64,000 bases of DNA from Flavobacterium sp. HJ-32-4 (GTDB lineage: Bacteria; Bacteroidota; Bacteroidia; Flavobacteriales; Flavobacteriaceae), in NCBI RefSeq assembly GCF_022532105.1, contig NZ_CP092832.1:1641001-1705000 (forward strand). Reading direction: 5' to 3'. Positions 34,037 through 43,196 of the stretch are shown here, in pieces (the stretch's first letter is position 1; every line of letters begins with the position of its first letter). Below the pieces are notes generated by a model that saw nothing but the letters and a program-made list of their open reading frames with translations, had not been told where the DNA came from and searched no databases. The translations under genes and the position numbers were made by a program.

Positions 34037-35752
34037 TCAGGGCGTCAATGCCCGAAAGAACCAGGTTTCAAATATAGCGGAATTTCCAACATTATCTGTT
34101 ACGACGAGGCGGAGTTCGTTGCGTCCGTCGACGGTATTTCCATCCGAGAAATCGTAGGTAAGCGTTTTGGTCTTGTTATCATACTCAAAAAGAATCCACT
34201 TTCCGTTGAGGTAACCGCTATAGGATTGGATGCCGGATACATCATCCTGTATTTTGACCGTCAGTGTTTTATTCTTGCTGATCCATTTTGCCTCCTTGAA
34301 GTTCAGGGGTTTGATAACGGGTGCAACGGTATCCCGCACCAGCGTAAAATCACCAAGGTCTTTGGTTTGGGTTGTGAACACGCCCTTTTCCCATTTGGTG
34401 GCATTGTAACTGCGTCGGGAGCCCTCGATAGTGGCAATGAATGTCTGCTTTCGATCGGCTTCCGGAATGGTCGCGTCGGCGATGGAAATCGTGAAGTTGC
34501 GATGAACCGGCACCGAATCGTCGTGAAGGTGGAGCCGATTGCCGTCGACGGCGAAGTCGAGGTAAAAATCGTTGTAAAACGTTCCGGCAGGAAACGAAAC
34601 CGTCACATTGTCTTTTCGGTAAATGTTATCAATGCCAGCTTTCAGGAAGTAAGGCGTTATCTTGACGGGCTCCGGTGTTGCCGTCGGCTCACTAGGGGCG
34701 TAGTCGATAGGAATATGCACGTTGACCGTATTTCCCTTGAAATCCGCTATTTCGATCCGGCACACATCTGTGAGGTTTGGTACCACGGTCACGATGCCTT
34801 CGTCGGGCCCGGGATCGAGTAGGCTGAGGTTGTAGGGCGCTTCCCGAAACAACTTCTGCAGCCGCATGCCCGTTTTTCGAAAACGAGGGTAGTCGAGAAG
34901 GGCATTGACATAGCGGCTCTCGTCAAACGCAAAAGTGTCGAATTCATAGCCAAAACCCGGCGATCCGTTGTGGTACGTGCGAATTCGGTAGACGCCGTGT
35001 TTGGTATAGTTTGCATCGGACTGGTCATAGGTGCTTACGCCGAATCCAATCTTGCCGATAGCTTCGATACGGTCGGCAATATAACTGCCGTCTGACTGTA
35101 ATTTCAGGCTGACCATCACCGGACGACGGGATTGGTTGACGCTTGATTCCGGACCGATGGGATACACCATCAAACTGGTCAACACAGGTATTCGCGAGTC
35201 GGCAACCCATTGGTCAAAGCCAAACAACATGGGGTTGATGATTTTTTCACTCTTGGTATTCCGAATTTCAAAGTGCAGGTGGGGTCCGGCCGATCCGCCA
35301 GTATTGCCCGACCACGCAATCGTATCGCCTTTCTTTACGGTCAACTCTCCCGGCTCGGGAAAGACTTCGATTTCGAAATTCTCTTGTGCATACTGTTGTT
35401 TCCGGATGTATTCCTCCACCGCGCCATAGCCTTTTTGCAAATGTCCATAAACGGTCGTGTAGCCATTGGGATGGTCGATATAAATCGCTTTTCCATAACC
35501 AAACGGCGAGATCTTGATACGCGAAATATACCCATCGGCGGCGGCCATGACCGGAAACCCTTCCTTTTGCTGTGTCTTGAAATCAAGTCCGGCATGGAAG
35601 TGATTGCTCCGCAGTTCCCCAAAACTCCCGGAAAGCAAAAGGGGAATGTCAAGTGGCGACCGAAAGTAGTCACGCGGATACGACGGGGCGGTCGACTGCG
35701 CAAACGCTGACAGCGACAAAAGACCGAGGCATAAGGCTTTTAGTTTGTCCAT
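34037..35752 (-). CDS. M23-family metallopeptidase (LytM domain)
   Basis: The 571-residue secreted protein has a signal peptide (MDKLKALCLGLLSLSAFAQ). The peptidase domain lies at the N-terminus (about 45-170) with zinc ligands in HFHAGLDFKT and HLHFEIRN and the region YTTVYGHLQKGY. The long C-terminal part (about 200-571) is beta-rich and may bind the cell wall or partners. Such enzymes cleave peptide crosslinks of peptidoglycan. The gene is divergent from the zapB-like/zapA operon, in keeping with a role in growth or division. Confidence 0.92.
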   Translation of the reverse strand: MDKLKALCLGLLSLSAFAQSTAPSYPRDYFRSPLDIPLLLSGSFGELRSNHFHAGLDFKTQQKEGFPVMAAADGYISRIKISPFGYGKAIYIDHPNGYTTVYGHLQKGYGAVEEYIRKQQYAQENFEIEVFPEPGELTVKKGDTIAWSGNTGGSAGPHLHFEIRNTKSEKIINPMLFGFDQWVADSRIPVLTSLMVYPIGPESSVNQSRRPVMVSLKLQSDGSYIADRIEAIGKIGFGVSTYDQSDANYTKHGVYRIRTYHNGSPGFGYEFDTFAFDESRYVNALLDYPRFRKTGMRLQKLFREAPYNLSLLDPGPDEGIVTVVPNLTDVCRIEIADFKGNTVNVHIPIDYAPSEPTATPEPVKITPYFLKAGIDNIYRKDNVTVSFPAGTFYNDFYLDFAVDGNRLHLHDDSVPVHRNFTISIADATIPEADRKQTFIATIEGSRRSYNATKWEKGVFTTQTKDLGDFTLVRDTVAPVIKPLNFKEAKWISKNKTLTVKIQDDVSGIQSYSGYLNGKWILFEYDNKTKTLTYDFSDGNTVDGRNELRLVVTDNVGNSAIFETWFFRALTP

Positions 35753-35865
35753 TTTGCGAAATTAGCGATAAGGTGGCTGGAGGCATTACGGGAAATCCGC
35801 AAAAATAGTAACCATTTTGTCCACATTGCCCTAACGCGAAGAAGGGATAAAAAATTTCAAAAGTC

Positions 35866-35895
35866 TTGTAATAACCAAATAGAATAGTAATTTTG
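35866..35895 (+). promoter_or_regulatory. Promoter of the zapB-like/zapA operon
   Basis: TTG (35866-35868), 19 bases, TAATTTTG (35888-35895), a near-perfect Bacteroidetes promoter 25 bases before the ATG at 35920. Confidence 0.7.
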
Positions 35896-35919
35896 TGAAG
35901 ATAGGAATGAATCGGATTT

Positions 35920-36210
35920 ATGAGTGAAATTTCAGAGACCGTACGTGTTCTCGAGGCCAGTATCGGCAAGCTTTTCCAGCGATTGGAAAGTCTTGAGCGG
36001 ACAGCCGGTGAACTCAGACGGGAACTGGAAGCCGCCACAGCGACGATCGATCGGCAACAGGCCGAGTCAGATGCGCTGAAAAAGCAGTACGAAACGCTTA
36101 AAATCGCTAATTCATTGCTTGGCAGTGACGAAAACAAACGAGATACGAAGCTCAAGATAAACGCTTTGATACGGGAGATCGACTACTGTATTGCGCAACT
36201 TTCCGACTGA
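35920..36210 (+). CDS. Small coiled-coil protein upstream of zapA
   Basis: The 96-residue protein is almost entirely coiled coil (LEASIGKLFQRLESLERTAGELRRELEAATATIDRQQ..), with a short C-terminal segment KLKINALIREIDYCIAQLSD. It resembles ZapB-type division proteins in size and in its position one base before zapA, but sequence identity to ZapB cannot be judged by eye. It probably acts with ZapA at the division ring. Confidence 0.75.
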   Translation: MSEISETVRVLEASIGKLFQRLESLERTAGELRRELEAATATIDRQQAESDALKKQYETLKIANSLLGSDENKRDTKLKINALIREIDYCIAQLSD

Positions 36211-36503
36211 TGGACGAAAAGCTCAAAATCAGGATTTCGATAGCCGACAGGATGTATCCGCTGACGGTCGACCCTTCGCAGGAAGAAGGCCTTCGGCGTG
36301 CCTCGAAGAAAATAGATGCGATGATCCGGCAGTTCGAAGAGAACTATGCCGTCCGTGACAAACAGGATGTACTGGCCATGTGTGCCCTGCAGTTTGCATC
36401 ACAACTCGAGCAGAAGCAAATCGACACCACCGCTGACAGTTCCGATGCCCATGACCGGCTGAAGGAACTCAATTCGCGGTTGGCCGAGTATCTGTCCAAA
36501 TAA
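36210..36503 (+). CDS. zapA: Cell division protein ZapA
   Basis: The 97-residue ZapA family protein stabilises FtsZ filaments. The N-terminal domain (KIRISIADRMYPLTVDPSQEEGLRRASKKIDAMI) and the coiled-coil C-terminus are typical. Its start overlaps the stop of the upstream coiled-coil gene by one base. The 210 bases downstream hold a rod-shaped RNA, so the order zapA-6S RNA resembles that of proteobacteria. Confidence 0.9.
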   Translation: MDEKLKIRISIADRMYPLTVDPSQEEGLRRASKKIDAMIRQFEENYAVRDKQDVLAMCALQFASQLEQKQIDTTADSSDAHDRLKELNSRLAEYLSK

Positions 36504-36524
36504 TACGTTCTTTACATACAACGA

Positions 36525-36690
36525 TACTGCCTACATTGGTTTCAATTGGTAAACTCAACACCAACAATTTAAACGGGTGAGTCGACGCTACTAAAGCATG
36601 CCCTCCAGTCAGGGATCCTTGAACAGCGTGCTAGCCCTAAACTTGTCTTTACGAGTTTACGCATACGAATTTCTAATGTAGGCTTTTTTT
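36525..36690 (+). ncRNA. ssrS: Probable 6S RNA
   Basis: The region between zapA and rny folds into nested long-range stems. The closing stem is GCCTACATT (36529-36537) with AATGTAGGC (36675-36683), followed by seven T residues. A second stem is GTAAACTC (36549-36556) with GAGTTTAC (36653-36660). Further in, AGCATG pairs with CGTGCT and a hairpin CCCT/AGGG caps the rod. A long rod with an internal bubble, about 165 nt, directly after zapA, fits 6S RNA, which binds RNA polymerase holoenzyme. The family call rests on shape and synteny, not on a covariance search. Confidence 0.65.
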
Positions 36691-36713
36691 ATTTTAATCC
36701 TTAAAACACTAAC

Positions 36714-38276
36714 ATGGACATCGTATCAATACTCATCGGGCTGGCAGCCGGCGGGGGCGGTGGTTTCCTCTTCGCAAAATACATGCAGAAGAAGAGTGAT
36801 ACCGCACAAGTCTCCAACGCGCACAAAGAAGCCGCTTCGATCATAGAGGCCGCTAATGTAAAAGCGGAAAACATCAAGCAGGACAAGATACTGCAAGCCA
36901 AGGAAAAGTTCATCGAACTCAAGGCCGAACACGAACAGGTCATCCTGCAACGCGACAAAAAGGTAGCGGAAGTGGAGAAACGCATCCGCGACAAAGAGTC
37001 AATGGTTTCCAACGAATTGGCGCGTACCAAGAAACTCAACGACGAATATGAGAGCAAGGCCAATGAATATGCGGCTAAAATCGAAGCACTCGACAAAAAA
37101 CAACAGGAAGTCGACCGTCTCCACAAGAGCCAGCTCGAACAACTTGAAGTGATATCCGGACTTTCGGTAGAGGAAGCGACCAACCAATTGGTGGAAGGAC
37201 TAAGGGCAGAAGCGCGTACACGGGCGATGTCGTATATACAGGACACCCTGGAAGAGGCCAAACTCACCGCACAACAGGAAGCAAAAAAAGTCATCATCAG
37301 CACCATCCAACGGGTGGGTACGGAAGAAGCGGTTGAAAACTGCGTGTCTGTTTTCAACATCGAATCAGACGACGTAAAAGGACGTATCATCGGCCGTGAA
37401 GGACGTAACATACGCGCACTTGAGGCTGCCACAGGCGTCGAGATTATTGTGGATGACACGCCTGAAGCAATCATTCTTTCCTGCTTTGATCCGGTTCGTC
37501 GGGAAATTGCACGGTTGGCGCTGCACAAGCTCGTAACAGACGGACGTATCCACCCGGCCCGTATCGAGGAAGTAGTAGCTAAGACAAGCAAACAAATCGA
37601 AGAAGAAATCATCGAAGTGGGAAAACGCACGGTGATCGACCTTGGTATCCACGGTTTACATCCGGAATTGATCAAGGTGGTCGGACGGATGAAATACCGT
37701 TCGTCATACGGACAAAACCTGCTCCAGCACTCGCGGGAAGTGGCGAAGTTGTGTGGCCTGATGGCGGCAGAACTCGGACTCAACGTGAAGCTTGCCAAAC
37801 GCGCCGGTCTCCTTCACGATATTGGAAAAGTGCCAGAAACCGAAAGCGACCTGCCACACGCGCTCTTGGGTATGCAGTGGGCGGAGAAATATGGGGAGAA
37901 AGAAGAAGTATGCAACGCCATTGGGGCACACCACGATGAAATTGAAATGACGTCGCTGATTTCACCGATCATCCAGGTATGTGACGCCATCTCAGGTGCC
38001 CGTCCGGGTGCGCGTCGTCAGGTATTGGATTCGTATATCCAGCGTCTTAAAGATCTTGAGAACATCGCCTTCGGGTTCCACGGGGTGAAAAGTGCGTACG
38101 CGATCCAGGCGGGCCGTGAACTCCGTGTGATCGTAGAAAGCGAAAAGGTATCCGATGATAAGGCTGCCAGCCTGTCTTTTGACATATCGCAGAAGATACA
38201 GACAGAGATGACGTATCCAGGGCAGGTAAAGATTACCGTAATCCGTGAAACGCGCGCCGTCAATATCGCGAAATAA
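36714..38276 (+). CDS. rny: Ribonuclease Y
   Basis: This 520-residue membrane-anchored endoribonuclease has an N-terminal helix ([21 protein letters not shown]), a long coiled coil (about 30-200), a KH domain (about 210-270, [32 protein letters not shown]) and an HD domain with AGLLHDIGK and GAHHDE. It starts mRNA decay. Every family element is present and the length is normal. A terminator follows. Confidence 0.97.
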   Translation: MDIVSILIGLAAGGGGGFLFAKYMQKKSDTAQVSNAHKEAASIIEAANVKAENIKQDKILQAKEKFIELKAEHEQVILQRDKKVAEVEKRIRDKESMVSNELARTKKLNDEYESKANEYAAKIEALDKKQQEVDRLHKSQLEQLEVISGLSVEEATNQLVEGLRAEARTRAMSYIQDTLEEAKLTAQQEAKKVIISTIQRVGTEEAVENCVSVFNIESDDVKGRIIGREGRNIRALEAATGVEIIVDDTPEAIILSCFDPVRREIARLALHKLVTDGRIHPARIEEVVAKTSKQIEEEIIEVGKRTVIDLGIHGLHPELIKVVGRMKYRSSYGQNLLQHSREVAKLCGLMAAELGLNVKLAKRAGLLHDIGKVPETESDLPHALLGMQWAEKYGEKEEVCNAIGAHHDEIEMTSLISPIIQVCDAISGARPGARRQVLDSYIQRLKDLENIAFGFHGVKSAYAIQAGRELRVIVESEKVSDDKAASLSFDISQKIQTEMTYPGQVKITVIRETRAVNIAK

Positions 38277-38293
38277 GAAAGAGTATAGAAATG

Positions 38294-38322
38294 AAAAAGT
38301 CCGCAATTGCGGACTTTTTTTT
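38294..38322. terminator. Bidirectional terminator between rny and the receiver-domain gene
   Basis: The palindrome AAGTCCGCAATTGCGGACTT is flanked by A and T runs, giving a strong hairpin for both strands. Confidence 0.9.
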
Positions 38323-38337
38323 GGTTTCAACTTTCGA

Positions 38338-38733
38338 TCAGTTTGCGAAAATGCGGGAAAGATCGTGTTCGTTGATGGGCTTTACGTAATATTTCGCTAT
38401 TTCTTTTTCGAAGAATTGGGCGCGGGCTTTGTCAACCGTATCAACTGATGAGGTCACCATGTACACCTTCGTGGGGATATCGTAGTTTTCCTTCAGCTTT
38501 CGGTATTCTTCCAAAAACTGCCATCCATCCATGATAGGCATATTGATGTCAAGAAGGATAAGATCAGGGAATTCGTTGGTCACCACTTTTTCTTTCAGGT
38601 TCTGGAGTGCATCCTGACCATTTTCAAAAAAAGAGGTTTCTGTGCAGATGTCGTTCTTCTGTAATAGGTTTCGAAGGATAAAATGATAGATTTTATCGTC
38701 GTCAACCACATATATGTCTTTAAACTTCCTCAT
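38338..38733 (-). CDS. Single-domain response regulator (CheY-like)
   Basis: The 131-residue stand-alone receiver domain has an acidic pocket VVDDD (10-13), phosphoacceptor D62 in LLDINMP, T94/S95 near VTSS and conserved K118 in YVKPI. There is no output domain, so it acts through protein contacts or as a phosphorelay intermediate. No kinase is adjacent. A -7 box TACTTTTG on the minus strand (38769-38762) lies 29 bases upstream. Confidence 0.92.
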   Translation of the reverse strand: MRKFKDIYVVDDDKIYHFILRNLLQKNDICTETSFFENGQDALQNLKEKVVTNEFPDLILLDINMPIMDGWQFLEEYRKLKENYDIPTKVYMVTSSVDTVDKARAQFFEKEIAKYYVKPINEHDLSRIFAN

Positions 38734-38789
38734 TAATCCAAAATTGCACTATTCCCCTACGCAAAAGTACCTAAGTGTTTTTTTTTCGC

Positions 38790-39689
38790 CTACTTTCTCG
38801 GATGAAATGCATTAATAATCTGTGAAAGGTGCGTTCTGTCGAGGTGGAGGTAGATTTCGGTGGTCGTAATTGACTCATGTCCCAGCATCAACTGAATCGA
38901 TCGCAGGTCAGCACCGTTCTCAAGCAAGTGGGTAGCAAACGAGTGTCGGAAGGTGTGTGGACTGATCCGTTTTTCGAGATGGATTGCGGTAGCGAGCCTC
39001 CGTATAATGGTAAACACCATGGCACGCGTGAGTCCGGCGCCGCGTCGGTTCAGGAAGAGTGTGTCTTCGTGTCCCTTCTGGATGGCCAGGTGTGCCCGGG
39101 GCCCCTCGGCGTAAAAGCGGATGTACTTCAGCGTGGCCGGTCCAATGGGAACGAAGCGTTGTTTGTTACCCTTTCCCGTCACCCGGATGAAACCTTCCTC
39201 TGGGAAAAGATCCGACAGCCGCAACGTAACCAGCTCCGATACGCGAAGTCCACACCCGTAAAGCGTTTCCAGCATCGCCCTATTGCGTTCGCCATCTTCT
39301 TTTGAGAGGTCGATAGCGCCGATTAGTCGGTCGATATCGGAAATGCTCAGCGTATCGGGCAGTTTGCGTCCGAGTTTGGGCGCATCGATGAGATCCATCG
39401 GGTTGTCTTTACGGTAGTTTTCGAAGATGAGATAACGGAAAAAGCTTTTGAGTCCGGATATAATGCGGGCCTGTGACCGCGGTTTTACTTCCTGTGCCAA
39501 TTGGTAGAGGAATTGCTGGATGGTTTCACTGGTAATGTGTAACGGGCTTTCGGTTATGCCGTTCGTTTCCAAAAACAGGCAAAACCGCTCAAGATCGAAG
39601 AGGTAATTGGTAATCGTATTATCCGAAAGGGCACGTTCGAGCCGCAGGTAATTCTTAAAATGGGTGAGATAAGGAGCCCAGTTCTGCAT
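38790..39689 (-). CDS. xerD: Site-specific tyrosine recombinase XerD
   Basis: The 299-residue tyrosine recombinase has the catalytic residues R149 (GCGLRVSEL), K173, H245 and R248 (SPHTFRHS), H271 (LGHESI) and Y280. The length and N-terminal SAM-like domain (YLRLERALSDNTITNYLFDLERF) fit XerD, which resolves chromosome dimers at dif. No phage or integron genes are nearby, supporting the housekeeping role. No dif-like site was recognised in the window. Confidence 0.93.
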   Translation of the reverse strand: MQNWAPYLTHFKNYLRLERALSDNTITNYLFDLERFCLFLETNGITESPLHITSETIQQFLYQLAQEVKPRSQARIISGLKSFFRYLIFENYRKDNPMDLIDAPKLGRKLPDTLSISDIDRLIGAIDLSKEDGERNRAMLETLYGCGLRVSELVTLRLSDLFPEEGFIRVTGKGNKQRFVPIGPATLKYIRFYAEGPRAHLAIQKGHEDTLFLNRRGAGLTRAMVFTIIRRLATAIHLEKRISPHTFRHSFATHLLENGADLRSIQLMLGHESITTTEIYLHLDRTHLSQIINAFHPRK

Positions 39690-39910
39690 TGTTCCAAGGT
39701 AGAGAAAAAAACGTCCTTTACAAAATAGGGGACGTGAAGGAGTGATGATACATGATTTCGCTCAGATATTACATAATTTTCGATTTTTCAGCCACTTCAC
39801 TTGTGATTCATGTATAAAAACGCATTAATTTTTGTTTTTGTAGAAAATAATGTAAAGTTAAAGCTATGTGAATTGGGAGCGTATTAAGTAAATCGGGGAT
39901 GGGGTGGGAC

Positions 39911-39918
39911 TAACTTTG
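39911..39918 (+). promoter_or_regulatory. -7 box of the barrel gene at 39944
   Basis: TAACTTTG fits TAnnTTTG, 25 bases before the ATG. No TTG occurs at the usual distance. The rest of the 254-base gap is A+T-rich with no other feature seen. Confidence 0.45.
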
Positions 39919-39943
39919 GGTAAAACCTTTAAATCGAACCATT

Positions 39944-40555
39944 ATGAAAGTACTACCTTTTTTAAGTCTGACCGCACTCTTACTCGCCACTACAATGGTG
40001 GAGGCCCAGTCTGATAATTCCGCTACAACAACATCCGGCATTCGCTTTGGCGTGAAGGGTGGTGTGAACTTTGCAACAGTAACAGGCAAAGACTTCGATA
40101 CGCCGGATTCACGTACAAGTTTTCACGCGGGTGTTCTGACTGAATTTCCGTTGACTGAGATGATTTCGCTGCAGGCGGAGGCCTTATACTCCGGACAGGG
40201 ATTTAAGTCGGATATCACCGGTACCGATGGAAGTAAAGTGGAATACCAATTGGATTACATCAACGTTCCGGTATTGGTAAAAGTGTTCCTGACCACTGGA
40301 TTAAGCCTTGAAGTGGGCCCGCAGTTCAGTTTTAAAGTAAACGAAGAAATCGATACAGATCCGTCGGATAATCCGGGAGATATCGATCTTAATGCTGCAA
40401 AAGACTACGACTTCGGTATCGCGGGTGGTGTAACTTTCCGCACGCAGGGCGGATTTTTCGCCACGGGCCGCTATACCTATGGCTTGACCGATATAATAGA
40501 GGATGCCGATGTGAAGAACTCGGTTTTCCAGTTGGGCGTAGGTTTCTTGTTCTAG
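39944..40555 (+). CDS. Outer-membrane beta-barrel protein (PorT-like)
   Basis: The 203-residue protein has a signal peptide ending in VEAQ, then alternating beta strands: IRFGVKGGVNFATVTG, FHAGVLTEFPLTEMISLQAEALYSGQGF, INVPVLVKVFLTTGLSLEVGPQFSF. The final strand VFQLGVGFLF ends in phenylalanine. This is the common small PorT/OmpA-like barrel family of Bacteroidetes. A related gene lies at 41445, and the two share the FGVKxGxNFA, F.AG.L and QLxxGxxF landmarks. Confidence 0.88.
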   Translation: MKVLPFLSLTALLLATTMVEAQSDNSATTTSGIRFGVKGGVNFATVTGKDFDTPDSRTSFHAGVLTEFPLTEMISLQAEALYSGQGFKSDITGTDGSKVEYQLDYINVPVLVKVFLTTGLSLEVGPQFSFKVNEEIDTDPSDNPGDIDLNAAKDYDFGIAGGVTFRTQGGFFATGRYTYGLTDIIEDADVKNSVFQLGVGFLF

Positions 40556-40563
40556 TCAAAAAG

Positions 40564-40590
40564 AAAAACCCCTTCAAATGAAGGGGTTTT
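40564..40590. terminator. Bidirectional terminator between two barrel genes
   Basis: AAAACCCCTTC / GAAGGGGTTTT with a five-base loop lies between convergent genes. Confidence 0.87.
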
Positions 40591-40623
40591 CCAATCTTAA
40601 AAACCTATGTATAAAAAATTCGA

Positions 40624-41223
40624 TTAGAATTTGTAAAGCAGGCCGAAGTTGATGTTATCAAGATCAAGGCCGAAGTTGAAGCTGTTAGAAGACTCAGCTC
40701 CGTCGAAATCAGGTTTCGCTGTAGCGTAGCTCAACGCACCCCAAGACGCTTCGATAGCGAAGTTTTTGTTCAGGAAGTAGTTCACGCCTGGAGACAATAC
40801 AACGCCGAAGCCGTTCACTTTGTAGTCAAGGGCATCAAAATCAGTTGAAGAGTACGCAACACCCAATTGTCCGAAAACAGAGAACTTCGAAGCTGGTGTA
40901 GTGTAGTAACGACCAAAAGCACCTACGCTAAGCGTATTAACTTTTGTAGAAGCGTCACCTTCATTTTCAGTTACTTTAGAAGAAGCGTACCCAATAGTAC
41001 CTCCGATTGCAATGTTGTCAGTTACGAAGAACCCTACGCTTGGAGCTACAGAGAAAGAAGACTCTTTGTAGTTTCCACTGTCAGTGTACTTGCTTGAACC
41101 GATGTTGAAAGAGCCTGAGATAAAAATGTCACCATTTTTGAATCCTTCAGAACTTTCAGTTTCTTGAGCGTTAGAAACGCCGAAAGCGAAAAGTGCCGCA
41201 GCAGCAAAGATTAGTTTTTTCAT
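40624..41223 (-). CDS. Outer-membrane beta-barrel protein
   Basis: The 199-residue protein has a signal peptide (MKKLIFAAAALFAFGVSNAQ) and repeated amphipathic strands (DIFISGSFNIGSSKY, SFSVAPSVGFFVTDNIAIGGTIGYAS, NKNFAIEASWGALSYA), ending FGLLYKF. It is an OmpW/porin-like small barrel of the outer membrane. Codon choice is strongly biased toward a few codons (GAA, AAC, GCT), which suggests high expression. A -7 box TAACTTTG lies on the minus strand at 41263-41256. Confidence 0.85.
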   Translation of the reverse strand: MKKLIFAAAALFAFGVSNAQETESSEGFKNGDIFISGSFNIGSSKYTDSGNYKESSFSVAPSVGFFVTDNIAIGGTIGYASSKVTENEGDASTKVNTLSVGAFGRYYTTPASKFSVFGQLGVAYSSTDFDALDYKVNGFGVVLSPGVNYFLNKNFAIEASWGALSYATAKPDFDGAESSNSFNFGLDLDNINFGLLYKF

Positions 41224-41383
41224 GATTTGTTTAGTTTTTTCATTTTAGTTTGGGACAAAGTTAGCTTAATGAAATTCCCAGTAAATACAGGCCACGAGTG
41301 GATTTATCAACATAGTTTTCAACAGTTAATTAACATTTAAAATACTCTTAAAATGAAACGGAAATAGGTTTATTTACAAGATG

Positions 41384-41409
41384 TTGTCTTTTCCCTCGTT
41401 GTATATTTG
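41384..41409 (+). promoter_or_regulatory. Promoter of the barrel gene at 41445
   Basis: TATATTTG (41402-41409) is a good -7 box. A TTG at 41384-41386 lies 15 bases upstream, slightly closer than usual. Confidence 0.5.
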
Positions 41410-41444
41410 GATTGAACATTTTACAAAATATAAACCGATTACTC

Positions 41445-41975
41445 ATGAAAAAGCTACTTGTTTGTCTTTTGTTTTCCGTCGTCTGTCTACCGCTCTCCGC
41501 ACAATCCCTTCGTTTTGGTGTAAAAGCGGGTGCCAATTTTGCCAATGTTGATGCACAGGATGTCTCAACCGACAACATGACCAGTTGGCATGCGGGCGCT
41601 GTGCTCGAAATCAATGTTTTGCCTACATTCTCTATCCAGCCGGAGGCGCTTTACAGCTCTCAGGGGGCAAAAGTGGAAGGGGCAGGCGACTTCAATTTCG
41701 ATTACATATCGGTTCCTGTGTTGGCACGTTTCTACCTCCTCCCGGATGTGCTCAGCCTGGATGCCGGGCCACAATTCTCGTTTCTGGTCAATGATGACGT
41801 AGACGAAACCTTCAAAACCAAGTCGTTTGACTTCGCCATCGCAGGCGGTGCGTCCGTCAATATAACCAAGAACCTGTTCGCCCAGGCGCGTTATGTGGTG
41901 GGCCTGACCGATACCACCGAAGACGCGGAAGTAACCAATAAAGTCATTCAATTATCATTGGGCTACCGATTCTAA
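41445..41975 (+). CDS. Outer-membrane beta-barrel protein (PorT-like)
   Basis: A 176-residue small barrel related to the gene at 39944: a signal peptide (MKKLLVCLLFSVVCLPLSAQ), LRFGVKAGANFANVDAQD, WHAGAVLEINVLPTFSIQPEALYSSQGA, SVPVLARFYLLPDVLSLDAGPQFSFLVNDD, and the terminal strand IQLSLGYRF. The frame is open 33 bases upstream, but that start would precede the signal peptide with a polar stretch, so 41445 is chosen. The role is unknown. Confidence 0.87.
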   Translation: MKKLLVCLLFSVVCLPLSAQSLRFGVKAGANFANVDAQDVSTDNMTSWHAGAVLEINVLPTFSIQPEALYSSQGAKVEGAGDFNFDYISVPVLARFYLLPDVLSLDAGPQFSFLVNDDVDETFKTKSFDFAIAGGASVNITKNLFAQARYVVGLTDTTEDAEVTNKVIQLSLGYRF

Positions 41976-42003
41976 ACGCATTTCATTCCTCTCTATACGC
42001 ATG

Positions 42004-42031
42004 ACCGTCCTCACATTGGGGGCGGTTTTTT
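42004..42031 (+). terminator. Terminator after the barrel gene
   Basis: ACCGTCC (42004-42010) pairs with GGGCGGT (42020-42026), including one T-G pair, followed by T residues. Confidence 0.65.
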
Positions 42032-42070
42032 ATGATCGGATGAACTTCACTACATTTACAAAAAACAACG

Positions 42071-42490
42071 ATGACGATCGCTATCATCAACGGCCCGAAC
42101 CTGAACCTGCTGGGTAAAAGAGAACCCGACATCTATGGGAACACAGATTTTGAGACGTTTTATAACCATTTGATCCAGCGTTTTCCGGATGTCACCTTCC
42201 GTTATTTCCAAAGTAATGTGGAAGGGGAACTCATCAATCAAATTCAGGAGGCGGGTTTTTCCGCTGATGGTATTATACTTAATGCAGCGGCCTACACGCA
42301 TACTTCTGTAGGGATTGGCGATGCGGTAAAGGCGATTCCCGCACCCGTGATCGAAGTACATATCTCCAATACGTTTTCGCGCGAGACGTTTCGCCACCAG
42401 TCATTCGTTTCGCCACATGCTAAAGGGGTAATTATTGGCCTAGGACTTGAAGGGTATGCACTGGCCGTGCAGGCCTTACGGCGTCACTAG
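42071..42490 (+). CDS. aroQ: Type II 3-dehydroquinate dehydratase
   Basis: This 139-residue type II dehydroquinase removes water from 3-dehydroquinate in the shikimate pathway. INGPNLNLLGKREPDIYG contains the catalytic tyrosine loop. GIILNAAAYTHTSVGIGDA and VIEVHISNTFSRE are conserved substrate-binding segments. Length is normal. The stop TAG lies in the palindrome CTAG, which also supplies the stop of the convergent DUF2971 gene, so the two overlap by four bases. Confidence 0.96.
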   Translation: MTIAIINGPNLNLLGKREPDIYGNTDFETFYNHLIQRFPDVTFRYFQSNVEGELINQIQEAGFSADGIILNAAAYTHTSVGIGDAVKAIPAPVIEVHISNTFSRETFRHQSFVSPHAKGVIIGLGLEGYALAVQALRRH

Positions 42491-43191
42491 ATTAGGATGT
42501 CGCTTTCGAGGTCTGATTTTTCGATTCGGAAGTCGAAGCCCAATTTTGAAACCAGTTCGATGACCAGTCGTTTGTACCAGTTCTCTGATTTGGGATGGAT
42601 GTAGATTCGGTCGATCAGGGTTTCAAGGTCGACATCGATTTTGAGTCCTTCATTGATGGTAATGCCCTCATGGGAGGTAACATCCGTGAGGATACGGACT
42701 TCCCGCTCATACTGGAAACTTTTGCGCTTGAAAAGAAAAGGGAAGAACAGGTCATCAAACGGGATGTATTCCTTTTTATAGTCAATATAGTTGACTTCAC
42801 CGATGAACTGCCGGAACTGCCGCTCGGGCTCCACCGCACGTTGCAGGCGTTCGACGGTCGACTGTATCGCAATTCCCTCGCTGTTCTGGGTGAAAATCTG
42901 CCACATCGCAAACGATTCGTATTCGTTGATATGCCAACTGCTGATGACGACTTTTTCGCGGTGGGTTTTGTAATAGTCCAGAAATTCCGGATTGTCGTGT
43001 GCCAGTTTCTTGATTTCTTCAAAGGTAGGCTCTGAAAATGTCCCCTCGTATTGGTCTTCGAACTTGTCGGAACGCGACATAAACAGCTTCCGCGATAATA
43101 ACAAATCGAGGAATTTCGAAAGGTCAAGGTATTTCCAGACGAGTGTCTTTCCGTCTTCCGGCAGCGTGATATGCGCGTTCGCCGTATACAT
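42487..43191 (-). CDS. DUF2971 domain-containing protein
   Basis: The 234-residue protein has the DUF2971 landmarks: VWKYLDLSKFLDLLLSRKLFMSRSDKFEDQYEG, VVISSWHINEYESFAMWQIF, GIAIQSTVERL and FQYEREVRIL. The conserved W, E and R pattern resembles ADP-ribosyltransferase-like folds suggested for this family, but no activity is established. It is the last gene of a five-gene minus-strand operon, five bases after the ABC transporter. Confidence 0.85.
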   Translation of the reverse strand: MYTANAHITLPEDGKTLVWKYLDLSKFLDLLLSRKLFMSRSDKFEDQYEGTFSEPTFEEIKKLAHDNPEFLDYYKTHREKVVISSWHINEYESFAMWQIFTQNSEGIAIQSTVERLQRAVEPERQFRQFIGEVNYIDYKKEYIPFDDLFFPFLFKRKSFQYEREVRILTDVTSHEGITINEGLKIDVDLETLIDRIYIHPKSENWYKRLVIELVSKLGFDFRIEKSDLESDILI

Positions 43192-43196
43192 TGCCT

